Shown here: in pieces, positions 25,701-36,071 of the stretch
Layout of the letters: each line of letters starts with the position of its first letter
Numbering within the stretch: position 1 is the stretch's first letter
From: Gari tellinella
Taxonomy: Eukaryota > Mollusca > Bivalvia > Cardiida > Psammobiidae
Assembly (NCBI GenBank): GCA_922989275.2
Contig: OV277857.1
Location: 1,984,001-2,048,000, forward strand
Length of the DNA stretch: 64,000 nt
Reading direction: 5' to 3'
Notes under the pieces: model-generated
Databases searched by the model: none
Told to the model about the DNA's origin: nothing
Seen by the model: the letters and a program-made list of their open reading frames with translations, nothing else
Made by a program: the position numbers and the translations under genes

Positions 25701-25782
25701 GCTTTTCGTCATCATCAAAATGCATATACCATTTCGCTAATCGGGTCTTACCTGCCCGATTCTGGATGAGAATAAACCGAAT
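22667..25782 (-). CDS. AP2S1: AP-2 complex subunit sigma (clathrin adaptor small chain), exons 2-4
   Basis: Small subunit of the AP-2 adaptor, which links clathrin to cargo and PIP2 at the plasma membrane during endocytosis. Three exons join in frame: 25633-25782 (50 codons), 23601-23774 (58 codons), 22667-22768 (33 codons plus TGA). With one initiator Met the protein is 142 residues, the usual length of the family. It opens [19 protein letters not shown], keeping the basic residues (Arg10, Lys13, Arg15 by human numbering) that line the dileucine-cargo site, followed by [17 protein letters not shown], then [20 protein letters not shown], and ends [10 protein letters not shown]. All internal introns are phase 0 with GTAAGT/GTAAAG donors and polypyrimidine-AG acceptors. 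Exon 2 starts exactly at codon 2, so the ATG must lie alone in an upstream exon. Near-identity to the vertebrate protein over the whole length is judged from memory. It appears intact and under strong constraint. A TTTATT at 22202-22207 (AATAAA on the minus strand) is a possible polyadenylation signal about 460 bp past the stop. Confidence 0.97.
22821..22998. mobile_element. Hairpin MITE with CTCCAGATAAGGG ends
   Basis: Ends CTCCAGATAAGGGGAG and CTCTTATCTGGAG. Central hairpin TACTCATTAGAAT..GTCTCTTCGAGAC..ATTCTAATGAGTA. Lies in the last AP2S1 intron. Related copies: about 24,841-25,012, a degenerate one at about 27,325 and one at 39,230-39,370. Confidence 0.75.
23601..23774 (-). CDS. AP2S1: AP2S1 coding exon 3 (residues 52-109)
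   Basis: Acceptor TTTCAG precedes TTC CGG AAT; donor AAG|GTAAAG. Encodes [13 protein letters not shown] through [11 protein letters not shown], the core of the sigma/longin fold. Phase 0 at both ends. Confidence 0.97.
23886..24841. repeat. Family F repeat in AP2S1 intron
   Basis: ACAAGAGCCGCATGCGGCCC at the left, three ~175-bp internal repeats (GGGCAGGGCCATTTTT; AGAGAAGAAGATTTTTAAAG), ending CTTTGTGCTCAGGTGAGCTA. Confidence 0.75.
25633..25782 (-). CDS. AP2S1: AP2S1 coding exon 2 (residues 2-51)
   Basis: Acceptor TTTTTAG precedes ATT CGG TTT; the donor GAG|GTAAGT follows codon 51. It encodes the first longin-fold strands and the Arg/Lys cargo-site cluster, ending [12 protein letters not shown]. 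Phase 0 at both ends. Confidence 0.97.
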
Positions 25783-25911
25783 CTAAAAACAACAAACATA
25801 AATAATGCAGAGCTAAAGACAGGAGAAGTAAGAGTGTTTTACATATCATAAATTGACAAAAACAAAGGGGTCTTCATTTGGCTAGGTTCAGTCACGAAAG
25901 ACTGAGCATCT

Positions 25912-26902
25912 GGGGCCCGTTTCATAAAACTTTGTACGACACAAACGATCATAAGTCAGATTATAAAAGTCAATTATCAGTGTTGTGCCTAGGTCCAAAA
26001 TTTTGGGGGACACGGTGGCGCGCTGTCAAAAATTTTGGGGGACATTTGAAATTTTTGGGGGTCACACTAAAATAGCCTTTAAAAACATGATAGGCTTTCC
26101 TTTAAAATAGAATTAGTGTTTACGATATTGAACATGTTTACTGCGTCTAGTAGAAATTTCGGTAATCCGGTAAGGCTTTTACACGACGGGAAAACTGATG
26201 TTCGTCTATTTTTAAATAACTTGTAATGATTGTTTTGGTACATACAAAGTTGGAAGAGTTTGATCAGCACGTTGTTTAGATGGGGGTTTCATTCATCAGG
26301 TGTCACGCTTCGCGTTTCGTCTGCTCTTTCCTCTCCAATCCGACGAGAAATGAAGTTAAGTCATGCGTAATTTGACTGGTTATCGGGTTTTACCATAGCC
26401 ATTTAACTGCATTGGCATATAAACCGCGCACAGTCTACCTTTTATTAATAAAGGATAGTAAATCGGCGGAAAGGATAGTTGTAATTGTAAGACTGGTTAT
26501 CGGGTTTTACGTTGCCATTTAACTGCATTGGTATACACACGCTCGCACAGTCTACCTTTAATACTGAAGGATAGTAAATCGGCGGAAAGGATAGTAAATA
26601 GAGCATAGGTACGGAAGACGAAAATTGCGCCCGTACGCCCGCGCCGTTACGAATTTTAAGGGTCCAAGTAAAAAATATTGCGGGAATCCCGCAATGCCGC
26701 GCTCTAGGTGCAACACTGCAATTATTATTTATTTTCTCAATCTAATCCTGTCCTGTGACATCTCTTTGGAATCATCATTTTAAGACAATTCCAAAAAGAT
26801 GTCACAAAACAGGATTAGATAGAGAAATCAGAAATTAAATGTATTTTAAAGATATGACTAACAACAACATTTGTCGTACAAAGTTTTATGAAACGGACCC
26901 CA
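25912..26902. mobile_element. GGGGCCCGTTTCATAAAAC MITE (family D), split by an insertion
   Basis: Ends TGGGGCCCGTTTCATAAAAC and GTTTTATGAAACGGACCCC. Intact relatives are at 49,192-49,438 and 62,834-63,078, with hairpin TCTTTGGAATCGTCTT / complement. Here the left part is interrupted at 25,978. Confidence 0.85.
25978..26718. mobile_element. hAT-like insertion inside the family D MITE
   Basis: 741 bp with ends CAGTGTTGTGCCTAGG and CAGTGTTGCACCTAGA (complement), flanked on both sides by CAATTAT; intact family D copies have one CAATTATTATTTATT here. Inside are two ~125-bp tandem units (GACTGGTTATCGGGTTTTAC twice; AGTAAATCGGCGGAAAGGAT twice). No transposase seen. hAT elements usually duplicate 8 bp; 7 match exactly. 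Confidence 0.8.
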
Positions 26903-27763
26903 GGTTAGTGAAAATTAAAAGAATTACTTTTCAGCAACAACTTAAGGATAAATGTATTTGTCAAATAATATTGCTTTTTGTTTTGCTTGTTTTCTAATGT
27001 CTGTTTCTGCCATCTATGGGCTAATTGGACACCCAATAGAGAGGGGAATGGATACAGAAAACCCGGGCAAGATGCCCCACTCTTATTAATGACAAATTTC
27101 TCTGGTTCTTTTAGATGCCCAGTGTAAAGCACGGATGCATCAGACCTCGGTTTTTAAAAAGTCTCATTCGAGAACTTGGTCCAGCTGGAAATAGAACTCA
27201 GGACCCCTTGCATGGTAGTCACTACCATTGGATCATGTCTGCCGGTCAATAAACATTGCACATAGAAAGCTCTGGACAGACAAGTCGGAGTATTTCAAAT
27301 ACTAAGTTTCATTTATCTACACCAAACACTTCATTGTGACCACTCATTAAAATTGTCTTTTCGATGAAATTCTAATAAATTGACAAGTTTATAGATAGGG
27401 CATAAAGGGGAAAGTTGACATGTTGAAAAATCTCGAGCGTAGGGATAAAATTGAACTGGTCGTATAACTTCAATGTGTAACGAACGTAATTTGTCAAAAA
27501 ATATTGTTAAACAATGAATAAGCGGCATTGTGTGGCAAGTGAAGTCTCTAAAGAAGCACAAACCATATTGGAATGACACACCCCCACCCCCACCCCCCAA
27601 CTTCCTATGTTTGTCGATCATACATGGCGATACCAAGCGGAGATATATAGAATCTTTCGTTGAGCAGCATTAAATAATACAAATGCTTCTCAAATCCAAA
27701 TCAATATTATTAAACTATGCTATTGTAAATCTGTAGTCAAGAGAATTTAGCTATCAAAATTAC

Positions 27764-27810
27764 CATAATTTAACCGGAAACACCCTATTTGTTTTGCGCA
27801 TGCGTGACCA
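27764..27810 (-). promoter_or_regulatory. AP2S1: Candidate AP2S1 promoter and ATG-only first exon
   Basis: Because exon 2 begins at codon 2, exon 1 must end ATG|GT. On the minus strand 27766-27764 reads ATG followed by GTAATTTT. Just upstream lie an ETS-like CCGGAAAC (plus 27774-27781) and an NRF-1-like GCGCATGCGT (plus 27796-27805), both typical of TATA-less housekeeping promoters. The spacing leaves a very short 5' UTR. A competing ATG|GTAAAA lies near 26390, but inside an hAT-like insertion. The choice is inference. Confidence 0.35.
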
Positions 27811-28049
27811 TTACGGTGTTGGCATGAAAAATTCATTGCTGTAATAAAACCACTTTACGTCGGGAGGGTATACTTCCCTTACCGATAGCTCTTATAGGAT
27901 TCAAACAAATATTTCTAACACATATCACAATATCTCCAGAACAACTTATCTGAGCACTTGTAAAAGAGTATTATTGTATAAACACCTATAACATTTGTTT
28001 TACCAGCGCCTGCACATAAACTTCAATTTTAGTGAAGGAGTGCAGTATC

Positions 28050-28069
28050 CATGATGATGATGATGATGA
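28050..28069. repeat. (GAT)n microsatellite
   Basis: Uninterrupted ATG/GAT trinucleotide run ending GATGATGATGATGAT. Confidence 0.9.
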
Positions 28070-28080
28070 TACATTTCCAT

Positions 28081-28831
28081 AACAAGAGGGCCATGATGGT
28101 CCTGGGTCGCTCACCTGATTGAATCGGCTTGATTGGCCAACAGTTGAATCCTCTCATTTCCTCTTTCTTGACCTAGTGACCTACTTTATGATACCAATTG
28201 AACCATATTCTAAATTATCCTAAATTTTGTCAAGGTGGTCATGATAAAGATTGGGCTAAAATTGTTGTTCACATTTTTTTTCTAAGATTTGACCTAGTGA
28301 CCTATTTTTTACCCAACTTAACTCATTATCAAACTTGACCTATATCTTGTCAAGATGGTCATTCTGACCACGGAGGACTGACACCATGTTCTGACCAAGT
28401 TTGATAAAGATTAGGTCAAAATTGTGGCTACATGAGTGTTAACAAGCTTTTTCTAAGATTTGACCTAGTGACCTAAATTTGTACCCCACATAATCCATAC
28501 TCTATCTTGACCTAGATTATGCCGAGATGGTCATTCTGACCAAGTTTGATAAAGATTGGGTCAAAATTGTGGCCTCTAAAGAGTTCACAAGTTTTCAGTA
28601 AGCTTTGACCTAGTGACCTACTTTTAAATCCAACATGATAAATAATCGAACTGGACTCTAGCTTTTGGCAAGATGATCATTCTGGTCAAGTTTAATAAAG
28701 ATTCAGACACATGGTCTGGTCTCTAGAGTGTTAACAAGATGTTCAGAGGCGCATGAGACACATGGACACTGGACACAGCACAATCAAAATAGCTCCAAGA
28801 GCATGTAACTACGTGCTTAGGGGAGCTAAAA
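28081..28831. repeat. Family F repeat (GACCTAGTGACCTA subtype)
   Basis: Starts AACAAGAGGGCCATGATGGT and ends with GAGCATG..GTGCTTAGGGGAGCTAAA. Internal ~165-bp repeats each contain TTTGACCTAGTGACCTA and AGTTTGATAAAGATT. The same subtype is at 50,440-51,220. Confidence 0.75.
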
Positions 28832-29660
28832 GTATATTAATTCTCGTATGTAAAGGGCTTCAACAAAAGAAAAGAATATTGATGTTAATACAAATTTTAT
28901 TGTTTGACATAACTTATGCAATATGCATCATGCAGTTGTTACAAGTAGCCACATGTAGATAGCAACAAATAACATTACAAAGCCACCAGAATACACATAT
29001 GAACTACAAGACTCAGCATTAATTCAAAGACCTATGAAAGTTCAAAGGGACAATTCCATTTTCCATTTAACTCTTTCAACTTTAAGAAACTATGTTCCCT
29101 TGTGAACCATTTTAGTTACAAAACATGAACCAGTCGACTTGGAATTCTGGGTAGTTTAAACATATTGCTCTAAAGTAGAGGAGCCCTCTGATCTGAGTCT
29201 ACATTGTTTTAAAATGTAATGAGCATATTTAAACAGGTCCATGGTGCTGAAAGAGTTAACTATAGCAAATGTTTTACACAACATTATTTTTTAAAATCGC
29301 AAACAGTGCAGACCCCAGTTCCTGTGGTTGTTTTATACAATTTTATTTTTCAAAATGGCAAACAGTGATCCATGTCTACACTGTTTGCTTTAATGTTCTT
29401 TTCACAGGACAAATGTACTATTCACATGTACACTGTTTGTACAGGATGCATATATATGTACCAGTAAAATTAACCCTTTCCTGCAGAGTAACCCATTTTC
29501 ACACCTTTCTGAACACATCATTCAAATGCTTTTTTTCATGGTTCTACTTTGCCTTTATAAAGAAAACATAGGAAACTTTTCCTGCATCCTGAAAGGCAAT
29601 GGCCTGAATCAAGCATTAACTCTTTCAACCCTACAGCCCTCTGGAGAGATTACTAATTAA

Positions 29661-29731
29661 ATATGCAAACAGTGGAGATCCTGATCAGAGGGCTACTCAA
29701 GGAGCCCTCTGATCAGGGTCTGCACTGTTTG
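29661..29731. repeat. AAACAGTG..GATCAGAGGGCT hairpin
   Basis: Arms AAACAGTGGAGATCCTGATC / GATCAGGGTCTGCACTGTTT around GCTACTCAAGGAGCC. Similar modules at 33,491-33,561, 34,727-34,795, 35,656-35,728 and 38,444-38,516. 28,832-30,296 holds no gene. Confidence 0.75.
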
Positions 29732-30116
29732 ATATTTTCATTGGTTTTCCTTGTCATACAAAAAAATGTGATAGTAGACTTGTTCGAAATGCCTATACTA
29801 GAAGAGTCCAAAAGGATTATAAATACTCACAAGAGAAATTTAGGGTTGAAATGGTTAAAACAAGAGCACTGCATGCAGTGTACACTTGCCCTATGCAAAC
29901 AGTACAATACCTCTGTTCAGGATCTGCATTGGTTGCCATTTGCAATTTATTGTAAAGAAACATTCCTAAATAGTCAAGAATGGATAAAACATGATCGGAA
30001 GTTTGGATTGTCCATTTGATGTTTCATGGGTCCACATATGTTTGTCAGCCCTTCCTGGTGTACAATTTTCAAAACAGTAAACCTTACATATAAATGTGAA
30101 AACAATCACTGACATC

Positions 30117-30238
30117 AAGGTCAAAGGTTATAAAGTGCTTCAGCTGAGTCTGAGATCTTTCTCAAGCATTTGAAATCTGACCAATCAAATGCTTATGAAC
30201 GATCTCAGACACAAATGCTTTATAACCTTGTGGCCAAG
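30117..30238. repeat. Inverted repeat with AAGGTTATAAAG ends
   Basis: AAGGTTATAAAGTGCTT ... AAATGCTTTATAACCTT, with an inner CTCAAGCATTTGA/TCAAATGCTTATGA pair. A second copy with a longer inner hairpin is at about 36,865-37,016. Confidence 0.75.
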
Positions 30239-30298
30239 TCTATCAAATATACCCCCCTAGTGTCAATAATGCAGAAGGCAAGAAATCGGAGCTCTTTT

Positions 30299-30547
30299 GA
30301 CCCATTACTCCATGGCCTGTTTCTATTTTTGAAGTAAGGTGACAACTTAAAGCAGGTTGAAAGTAAAGCAGAATGTGCCTTAAGGCACATTCTGCTTTAC
30401 TTTCAACCTGCTTTAAGCTTCAATCTGCTAGAATATGGCAAATAAATATTGTGATGCAAATCCATGACTGTATAAATTGGAACTATTTTCTTCAGTGGAG
30501 GAATAAATCTAAAGCGTAAAAAGGCGTATCTATGGGGTAATGGGCTA
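30299..30547. mobile_element. Family A MITE
   Basis: TTGACCCATTACTCCATGGC ... ATGGGGTAATGGGCTAAC; central hairpin AAAGCAGGTTGAAAGTAAAG with perfect arms around TGCCTTAAGGCA. Confidence 0.8.
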
Positions 30548-30809
30548 ACGAATGGCTGTTTTTGGAGCACTCATTAGTCATATAGGACAACAACATTAAA
30601 GTTCTATCATATAAAACATGTATATCTGTTGAGAGTATATCATAACATTGATGACCTATTTCTGTAAGTTTATAACTTGTTAGCACTTAAATAACTCAAA
30701 TGAGAACACCAACCAGTTGGTTTGCAATTATGAAATTCCTGTTCTGTTAAACTTGTTAAGGTATTATTCATTGAAGATGGGCCTGGTATCTCTAAGGACA
30801 TATGACAAC

Positions 30810-31052
30810 TTAACCTAGCCTCTTTCTTGTATTGAAGATATGTGACCACTTAAAGCAGGTTGAAAGTAAAGCAGAATGCACCATGAGGTGCATTCTGCTT
30901 TACTTTCAACCTGCTTTAAGCTATTATCTGCTAGAAAATAGAAAATATTTCTTATGATTCTTATTTATAACAGTATAAATTATAAACTATTTTCTTCAGT
31001 AGAGTAATAAATTAAAGGCGTAAAAAGGTGTATTTATGGGGGAATGGGTTAA
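30810..31052. mobile_element. Family A MITE
   Basis: TTAACCTAGCC ... GGGGGAATGGGTTAA. The hairpin tip ATGCACCATGAGGTGCAT differs from its neighbours yet stays self-complementary. Confidence 0.8.
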
Positions 31053-31297
31053 CTGCAATATGTAAATTTGGTATTTTCATTCTCATATTCTGTATTAGTA
31101 ACCACCTGTATATGAAACTGTCCATAGTTCTTCCACTGATTGGTCTCTTGACAGTAAACTGAAACTGGTTCCCTTGCTCTCAAAAGTGTATAAAAATATC
31201 CAAAACCGAAAGATGCAACTTTTCACAAAAGAAAAATGCATGTAAAAATCACAGATTTATACATGTGTGTATAATTCTGTACAAAATTCTTTGGTTA

Positions 31298-31401
31298 AAA
31301 AACAATATACAATGATGTTCCTCCGTCGTTATCGACGATGAGCAGGACATCTAAGTAGTTGATTTGTGTATCCGGAGATGACTTCAAAAACAATATACAA
31401 T
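31298..31401. other. Short insert between 16-bp direct repeats
   Basis: AAAAACAATATACAAT occurs at 31,298-31,313 and again at 31,386-31,401, enclosing 72 bp with cgtcgttatcgacgatgagc and tccggagatgactt. It looks like a small insertion with a long target duplication, or a local tandem duplication. No relative seen in the window. Confidence 0.5.
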
Positions 31402-31749
31402 AAGGCAGAACTATTAACAGACCTAGTTACTACTCACACTAATTGGTTGTTAGTTCTCAGTCCTTGCAAATGATTCGTCAATGTACAGTAAAACCCTGTT
31501 TTCAAAAGCTATTTAGGCATTTTATGCTTTACTTTCAACCTGCTTTAAGAGGTCACTTATATTCAAAATTTAGCAAACATGCTATGGGTATTACTTCGTT
31601 CTGAATAACTCTCAGTATTTGATAACACAACACAAGTGTAACAAGAGCCCCATGGGGCATATTTCGCTCACCTGAGAATAACGGAAAAAATGGAGATAAT
31701 GATTTATGTCCAGGACTGACCTAGATATGCAACAGACCGGAACCATTTG

Positions 31750-31987
31750 AACGCATTACCCCATAACCTGTTTCTAGTTTTGAAAACAGGTGACTACTTA
31801 AAGCAGGTTGAAAGTAAAGTAGGGCACATTCTGCTTTACTTTCAGCCTGCTTTAAGCTATTATCTGCTAGAATATAGAAAATATTTCTTATGATTCTTAT
31901 TTGTAACAGTATAAATTGGAACTATTTTCTTCAGTGGATAAATAAATTAAAGGCATAAAAAGGCGAATTTATGGGGTAATGGGTTAA
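31750..31987. mobile_element. Family A MITE
   Basis: CATTACCCCATAACCTG ... GGGGTAATGGGTTAA; the left terminal TTAACC is changed. It abuts a truncated family F left end (ACAAGAGCCCCATGGGGC at 31,642). Confidence 0.75.
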
Positions 31988-32187
31988 AGCAGGCTGAAAG
32001 TGAATCAATTAATAAATTGTTCTTATAGTACTGCAGGAATCAAACAAAAGGAACTCTTTGTCTGCTATTAACATGTATTTTAAAGCACATAATTTTTGCC
32101 TTGTTGCCATGGATTACAAAGATCGCTACTCGCCATTTAGACAACATTCCTGCCATAAACAAAATGTGTACATAAAAACGGAACCAT

Positions 32188-32429
32188 TTAACCCTTTCCC
32201 CCATAGCACATTATATTTATTTCTACACTGAAGAAATTAGTTCCAATTTATACGGTAATGATTATGTATCTTATGAAATATTTTCTTTATTCTAGTAAGT
32301 GGAAGCTTAAAGCAGGCTGAAAGTAAAGCAGAATGCACCTTAAGGCACATTCTGCTTTACTTTCAACCTGCTTTAAGTAGTCACCTGTTTTCAAAACTAC
32401 AGAAAACAGGCTATGGGGTAAAGGTTTAA
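32188..32429. mobile_element. Family A MITE, opposite orientation
   Basis: TTAACCCTTTCCCCCATAGC ... GGGGTAAAGGTTTAA with full hairpin 32,308-32,378. Confidence 0.8.
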
Positions 32430-32828
32430 GCACTATTGGTATAGAACCTCTAGCTTGTGTCACCATGTCAAATATAGAAGAATTGGCAGCATTAGTTTTA
32501 GAGAGGAAGGTAATTGAAGATTTCACTACAAAACTCTATGGAAACCTTAACTCTCTGGCATATATTTTTTTACCCAAGGAGTATAGTTTAAACAGTATTG
32601 ATAGAGGACCTGTAGATATTGCTTTGTGCCAAATATCTAAGCTCAGGATACAGTGGTTCAAACAAGAAGATTTTTGAATTTTCCATTGGAACAATATATG
32701 TTTAGCTCCTGTGACCTAGATATACAATGGACTGGACCTATTTCGATAACTTTGAAAGAGGATCATATACAGATAAATCTGCCAAATTTGGTAAAAATCC
32801 AACCAGTAGTTTCAGGAGGAGATGTCTT

Positions 32829-33086
32829 TTAACCCGTTACCCCATAAAAACACCTTTTTACGCCTTTAATTTATTCTTCCATTCAGGAAAATAGTTCCAA
32901 TTTATTCAGTCGTGAATATGTATTATACAAAATAATTATAATTTCTATATTCTAGCAGATGGTAATTTAAAGTATGTTGAAAGTAAAGCAGAATGTGCCT
33001 TACAACACATTCTGCTTTACTTTCAACCTGCTTCAAGTGGTAACCTGTTTTCAAATCTAGAAACAGGCTATGGGATAATGGGTTAA
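32829..33086. mobile_element. Family A MITE inserted in a family F repeat
   Basis: TTAACCCGTTACCCCATAAA ... GGGATAATGGGTTAA. Family F sequence (GGAGGAGATGTCTTT on the left; AAATTGTTGAC and GCAAGGTGAGCTAA at 33,160-33,176 on the right) continues across it. Confidence 0.8.
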
Positions 33087-33179
33087 AGAAATTGTTGACA
33101 CAGGAGGGGCAGACGAACAACGGACACAGCACAATCAATATAGCTCATCTTAGCACTATGTGCAAGGTGAGCTAACAAA

Positions 33180-35273
33180 AAGAAACACAATGCTATAGAA
33201 TTAAAAAAAATAGTAGATTCTTAACAATGATGGCCATTCAAATCCAATATGCAAATCGTTTTGAGCCCAAACAGATGATAAGTACATGTACTCTGCATCT
33301 GATCTGGCTTCGGAGTCTAAACTGCTTGCAGTGGATATTTCTGTCTTTTTCAGCACTAGTTGATTAAATCTTTCAACACTAAGTAACACTTGTGGGTTAT
33401 TAGGCTCCCTTTTGGATATTTTTAGTTACCAAAACATGAACCAGTCTACCTGGATTTTTTGTAATAGTTTAGTAAATACTGGTCTTAATTAGCAAACAGT
33501 GCAGACCCTGATCAGAGGGCTCCTACAGGAGCCCTCTGATCTAGGTCTACACTGTTTGCAAATGTTATGAATATATTTTAAGCAGTCCATGGTGTTAAAA
33601 GAGCTAAGTAGGAAAGACTAATGCCTTCCTCTTAGCTGTACCAACTTACAACATAGACTCTATGTTGTTAGTGGGTACAGGTACTGTAAGTTTTTGTTCT
33701 ATTTCATAACATTGACATCAAATATCATACGAAAACAAATATACAGCTCTTGCTTGAGTGCATGCAAAATAAATTAGTGAAATTTACATCTAAGCAGGAC
33801 CTGACACAGGTCTGGACGAAACAATAACTCACTTATGTACAAAATCCTCTAAACAGTTGTCTCTCTCATTACTCTATAACAATCAACAAAACCGGGGCCG
33901 AGACTCATTCAATGTAAGTCAAGAAACTTAAAGAAGAGTCTCAAACAGTTTGGAGCCAGATCAGATGCAGCTTCTGATCTGCATCCAAACTGTTTGCAAA
34001 TACCAGCAAAGTCATGATTGGCAGGATAAGGAATTAAGCAAAATCAAACTACATGTAGTACAGAAAGTTGCGTAACCCTTTAATTCAAACTGCTGTTTTT
34101 TCACACCTTTACCCATTCTACATAGAAACATCTTTTCATGCTTCCATCATCCTAATAAAGAGAAAAGGGAAGCATTTCCTATTCCTCACCAGTAAGTGCT
34201 TGAAGTAGGCTAGATGAAAACCAAAAAGCTCCTTAATGAGATTTCTGCATTACTTTCAGTCTGCTATTTGGTTTTAATTTGTTCCATGTGTCTTATTCTG
34301 AGTAAAATTTAAATGAATATTTTCAAACTGTTTATCCCGTTTCGTTTTATACAGTCATGAATATGCAGCATAAGAAAAAATTTCTATACCCTAGCAGAAG
34401 GTAGCTTAAAACAAGCTGAAAATAAAGCAGACGGTGCTACTTTCAACCTGTTTAAGTGATCAACTTTCTTCAAAACTAGAAACAGGAAATGGAGCAAAGG
34501 ATTAACACCCATGTCTCTTCCATTGAGTGAGTGGTGAACCCAGGCTTGACAGTAGTTTCTACTATGACAGTGGCACTATTCTTTCCTTCAACACTGACCG
34601 TCTGTTCTTGGTACCTTAACTCATTCATCCCTGAAACATTTAATAAAAAATTCCAATTTCAAAATATATCTAGTCCATTTTGACTATATTTTATTTACAG
34701 TTGATTTTAACAGTATATTTCAACATGACAAACAGTGTAGACCCTGATCAGAGGGCTCCTTAAGGAGCCCTCTGATCAGGGTCCACACTGTTTGCATGGG
34801 GCAAGTGTAATCCACACAAGTTCACTGTTTGTAAATGACGAGTATACTCGTCACTAGTGTTGAATGTGTTTATCACATCACAGACTAGATCATATATCTA
34901 CAATTGTCAACTGCTACATACAATCAAATCCTTGCTAGGCAAAACATTCAATGAAGAAAGAATGAAACACTTCATATGTCAGCTAAATGCAGGTGGAAAA
35001 CATAAACTTTACAAAAGAGCTTTCTACATTACTGGTACTTTAGTTCTGCATTAAGCTGTTAGTTTTGTCATGACAAAAAGTTGTTTAATGCATTAAGTCT
35101 CCAAATATGTTAAACCAAAATAAGCTTAACACAAAACAAAAGAAGCGCATAAATCTTCTTCAGGAGCTTTCTGCATTGCTTTTGATCTGCATTAAGCTGC
35201 CACATTTGTTAAAATACTGCAGACACACATTCTTATAAATGACCATTCTGCACAGGTTTGATTGTAGCTGTAG
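33180..35273. other. No gene; hairpin-rich intergenic stretch
   Basis: Holds hairpins at 33,491-33,561, 33,943-34,000 and 34,727-34,795, a degenerate family A copy at about 34,300-34,506, and degenerate family C-like hairpin halves at about 34,980-35,200. The word GACGAGTATACTCGTC near 34,838 recurs near 5,024. Confidence 0.5.
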
Positions 35274-35525
35274 TTAACCCATTACCTCTTAGCCTATTTC
35301 TTGCTTCGAAAACAGGTGACCACTTAAAGCAGGTTGAAAGTAAAGCAGAATGTGCCTTATGGCACATTCTGCTTTACTTTCAGCCTGCTTTAAGCTACCA
35401 TCTTCTAGGATATGGAAAATATTTCTTTTGGTACATATTCTTTGCTGTATAAACTGGAACTTTTTTCTTCAGTGGAGGAATAAGTAAGAGGCGTAAAAAG
35501 GCGTTTTTAAGGGGTAATGGGTTAA
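35274..35525. mobile_element. Family A MITE
   Basis: TTAACCCATTACCTCTTAGC ... AGGGGTAATGGGTTAA; perfect central hairpin. Lies about 390 bp past the YIF1 stop, possibly in its 3' UTR or beyond. Confidence 0.8.
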
Positions 35526-35915
35526 CAGTCTTCATTCTTAATACTAGCTGTTTACATTCCAGTAACTCATTATCCCCTAACACTTCCAATGGACAGTTCC
35601 AGTTTACAATAAAGGCTGGTGCATTTTAGGGTTGTTTTTTATAATACATTACAAAATGACAAACAGTGGAGTCCCTGATTAGAGGGCTCCTGCAGGAGCC
35701 CTCTAATCAGGTACTTCACTGTTTGCATTAGACAAGTGTACTCTTCACAGGTACTCTTTTGGTAGAGGACGCATATATGCGTCACTAGGACTCAATGCGT
35801 TAACAAGATGCCTGTGTAGTGTATTAATGATGGCATGCTGAAACAATTTCTCTTGTCCTCTCCTCTAGTCCTGTCCATCCTTTCTTTCCACTAAGTCTGT
35901 CAACAAACTATGTGA

Positions 35916-36071
35916 TTATTTTCCAAACACTATGTGTCTTGTAAGCCACCACATAAGCACTGGCTGTGATAGGGCTACCGACAGTATAAGGTACAGACTT
36001 CGCTTGGCCCCGCTGCCTCCAAACCCTTCATTTTCTGATCGAGGCAAAATCTGAACTCTTAATGTTCGTAT
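35916..36071 (-). CDS. YIF1B: YIF1 terminal exon
   Basis: Acceptor AATTTTCAG, then ATA CGA ACA. Encodes [20 protein letters not shown] and the last helix ending [19 protein letters not shown] at 35916-35918. Vertebrate YIF1 ends with a very similar WLTFHLVR. Confidence 0.96.
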   Translation of the reverse strand: MRTLRVQILPRSENEGFGGSGAKRSLYLILSVALSQPVLMWWLTRHIVFGK

